From assembly GCA_002786065.1 (NCBI GenBank), contig NHNY01000008.1, positions 496,001-560,000 of the forward strand: a stretch of 64,000 nucleotides of DNA, given 5' to 3'. This stretch comes from Microcyclospora pomicola. Lineage: Eukaryota > Ascomycota > Dothideomycetes > Capnodiales. This document shows, one piece after another, positions 62,368 through 64,000 of this stretch; the first letter of the stretch is position 1; each line of letters begins with the position of its first letter. The notes under the pieces were generated by a model that did no database searches, was not told the origin of the DNA, and was given only the letters and a program-made list of their open reading frames with translations. The position numbers and the translations under genes were made by a program.

Positions 62368-64000
62368 ATGTCTTCTTCGAATCCCACAGGAGCTGGTAAG
62401 CCGCAGCCTCTTCGGCTTAGCACGACTATGGCTCGACCTCATACTGCACCACATAGCGGGCGTACGCCAACAGCAGGAATGGACGAATATCCAGCTCAGC
62501 CCAAACCCGCACCCGGAAAGGAAAAGTCAACGGGAGACTCAGAGTATCAACGCTTTGTGTTGACAGATCCCATCGCGTTCCGATACCTGGAAGAGGACCC
62601 GTCGACAACAGTATTGGAACGACGGCGAGAGCTCAAGGGTTATGAGTGTTATGTCGTTGAGCAATGGACTACATCGCGAACTCACCCGACTATGGTCATT
62701 TCGACATATACCGGCGACCCCTCTCATCAAGTCGTGGTCAGCGTTCTCAGTGTTCCTACTGATGAGACCGTCTGGTCTGCACGCCTGCGAGTGTATTTTA
62801 GAGCACTGAATCACTACCACGCCATCAGAAGACAGACTGATCTCGGAATCCTCATGGTCACCAACCTCGCAAGCTTCCCGTCCTCGCTTACCGTCATTCA
62901 TGTGCCGGACGGGGACTTGCGCAAACATCGCTTTGAGTTCTTTGTGAACGAGAATATGAAGCGACTCGGCTGCTCCGGCCGAGTAGGATTGGCACTGACC
63001 CCTCCAGCATCGTCGACAGTCGCAAAATTCCACCAGCTCTATCGGGTGTCCGACAAAAACGATGTGTACAGATCTGTGATAGAGCTCGTGAAGCTGTGCC
63101 AGTCAGCTTTGATGCTTTTTGGGAAGCTTGAAATTGATTATGCGGATGGTCTGCTCTGTGACGTTACCGAACGTGCGATCAATGATTGGTGGATCGAGAT
63201 TGGGAATGATCAGTACGACATAGAACCACAGGACGGTATCCTCGGACCTACGACAGTGGCCGGATTGCTCGGTCTTTTGATGGGGGCACGAAACCGACTC
63301 CATTCGCTGAATGCGCCGGTGAATAAGGACGCTTTCGACGTGGAGGCCATGAAACGGGGCATCGGCCATTTCCAAAAGCAGCGAGGCATTGACAAAACAC
63401 GTCGACTTGATCGCAAGACTCTAGAACGTCTACAAAAGGCTACACAGAAAACAGCGAATAGTGAAGGCTTCACACTTCCGAAAGCAGTGAAGTCTACCGT
63501 CGCCGAGTTGAGCGGTAAAGGCGGAGAAATGGTCATGGATGCAGTTGGGCGCAGAGATAAAGCCGGCATAGCCGACATCGAGACTTGTAACATCGAGCGG
63601 TTCGTTCATCTCGTGTATGGTGAGCGCTGCAAGTGGCTATGGCTTGGGAAGCCCATGAAGAAGTCGAAGGATGGCGAACAAGTTGGCATGGCCCAAGGCA
63701 AGGGTGCCCTCATATTCAAGCCCGATGAGCATGGTGGGTACTCATGGACAGCTCGGAAGTCGACCGTGGAGAACATTCCGAAGGGCACATTCGATGAGTA
63801 TGATGACATGGCATCCCCACCTGGACATAACAGAAGTGAAAGTGAGGAAGAAGACCTGCAAGCAGGTGGAGTGAACAAGCGTACGACCGGTCTGAAGCAA
63901 GAAGCAAAAGCTGGCATTGGGAAGTTGAGGGATGCTGTTGGGTTCAGAAGTCACCATCACAAGCACTCTATGGAAGAACCGCCGAGAACGCCGACCGAGG
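62368..64000 (+). CDS. Stb2/Stb6-like protein (3' end beyond the window)
   Basis: Long open frame of 544 codons from the ATG at 62368 that runs off the right edge. The disordered start is MSSSNPTGAGKPQPLRLSTT. From about residue 60 a conserved block begins: YQRFVLTDPIAFRYLEEDPS, RRRELKGYECYVVEQWTTSR, MVISTYTGDPSHQVVVSVLS, IELVKLCQSALMLFGKL and YADGLLCDVTERAINDWW. I associate this with fungal homologues of yeast Stb2/Stb6, proteins found as Sin3 binders. A peptidoglycan-binding-like helical unit follows at about residues 318-352 (DVEAMKRGIGHFQKQRGIDK then TRRLDRKTLERLQ). The end visible here is charged and His-rich. The family name is from memory and the role in Sin3 histone deacetylase regulation is inferred; the gene itself is certain. 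Confidence 0.65.
   Translation, partial: MSSSNPTGAGKPQPLRLSTTMARPHTAPHSGRTPTAGMDEYPAQPKPAPGKEKSTGDSEYQRFVLTDPIAFRYLEEDPSTTVLERRRELKGYECYVVEQWTTSRTHPTMVISTYTGDPSHQVVVSVLSVPTDETVWSARLRVYFRALNHYHAIRRQTDLGILMVTNLASFPSSLTVIHVPDGDLRKHRFEFFVNENMKRLGCSGRVGLALTPPASSTVAKFHQLYRVSDKNDVYRSVIELVKLCQSALMLFGKLEIDYADGLLCDVTERAINDWWIEIGNDQYDIEPQDGILGPTTVAGLLGLLMGARNRLHSLNAPVNKDAFDVEAMKRGIGHFQKQRGIDKTRRLDRKTLERLQKATQKTANSEGFTLPKAVKSTVAELSGKGGEMVMDAVGRRDKAGIADIETCNIERFVHLVYGERCKWLWLGKPMKKSKDGEQVGMAQGKGALIFKPDEHGGYSWTARKSTVENIPKGTFDEYDDMASPPGHNRSESEEEDLQAGGVNKRTTGLKQEAKAGIGKLRDAVGFRSHHHKHSMEEPPRTPTE

Noticed and set aside
1-64000. Secondary-metabolite cluster, mobile element or virus-like element.
   Set aside because: No polyketide synthase, peptide synthetase, transposase, reverse transcriptase, integrase or long terminal repeats were seen; the MFS, ABM-like and oxidase genes are separated by housekeeping genes.

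Overview
The window reads as chromosomal DNA of a filamentous ascomycete (Pezizomycotina). Genes sit about every 2 kb on both strands. Introns are short (about 50-90 nt, one of 231 nt) with GT..AG ends and CTGAY/CTCAC-like branch sites. Fungal families such as 2EXR, a secreted L-amino-acid oxidase, a Clr2 homologue and a Ser/Thr-repeat wall protein are present. A Dothideomycete is my best guess, but this rests on general look, not on a search. I saw no transposon, virus-like element, tRNA, rRNA or CRISPR array.

Layout. 1-3.4 kb: U5 snRNP 40 kDa WD40 protein (cut by the window edge), TRAPP subunit BET3, and a NUDT5/YSA1-type ADP-ribose pyrophosphatase. 3.7-7.0 kb: secreted GH31 alpha-glucosidase. 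8.8-14.7 kb: Rieske/AIF-like oxidoreductase, NPR2, FRG1-like protein, one unknown. 15.5-22 kb: nucleoporin NSP1, a Laa2-like trafficking protein, an unknown single-pass membrane protein. 22.9-34 kb: a chromatin and housekeeping block with Clr2, complex I NDUFB8, SWR1 and CCT8. 34.8-39.4 kb: 2EXR protein, L-amino-acid oxidase, ISY1. 40.8-49.2 kb: membrane glycoprotein with a spliced start codon, CTK3, ETF-alpha, unknown mitochondrial protein, ArfGAP. 49.2-53.5 kb: gene-poor stretch leading to a repeat-rich secreted protein. 56.9-64 kb: MFS transporter, small ABM-fold protein, GID-complex RMD5, and a Stb2/Stb6-like protein that runs off the right edge.

How the genes relate. There is no metabolic cluster; most are conserved housekeeping genes. 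Loose themes are splicing (U5-40K, ISY1), vesicle traffic (BET3, ArfGAP, Laa2-like), chromatin and transcription (Clr2, SWR1, CTK3, Stb6-like), nutrient control (NPR2, RMD5) and mitochondria (NDUFB8, ETF-alpha, AIF-like, unknown). Accessory secreted proteins are the glucosidase, the amino-acid oxidase and the repeat protein.

The most notable points are gene-structure oddities: a 9-nt microexon in BET3, a 12-nt microexon in the Nudix gene, a start codon created by splicing at 40839/40911, and a repeat protein whose older repeats are constant in protein but varied in DNA. All gene models were made by eye from reading frames, splice signals and remembered family sequences; no search was run.
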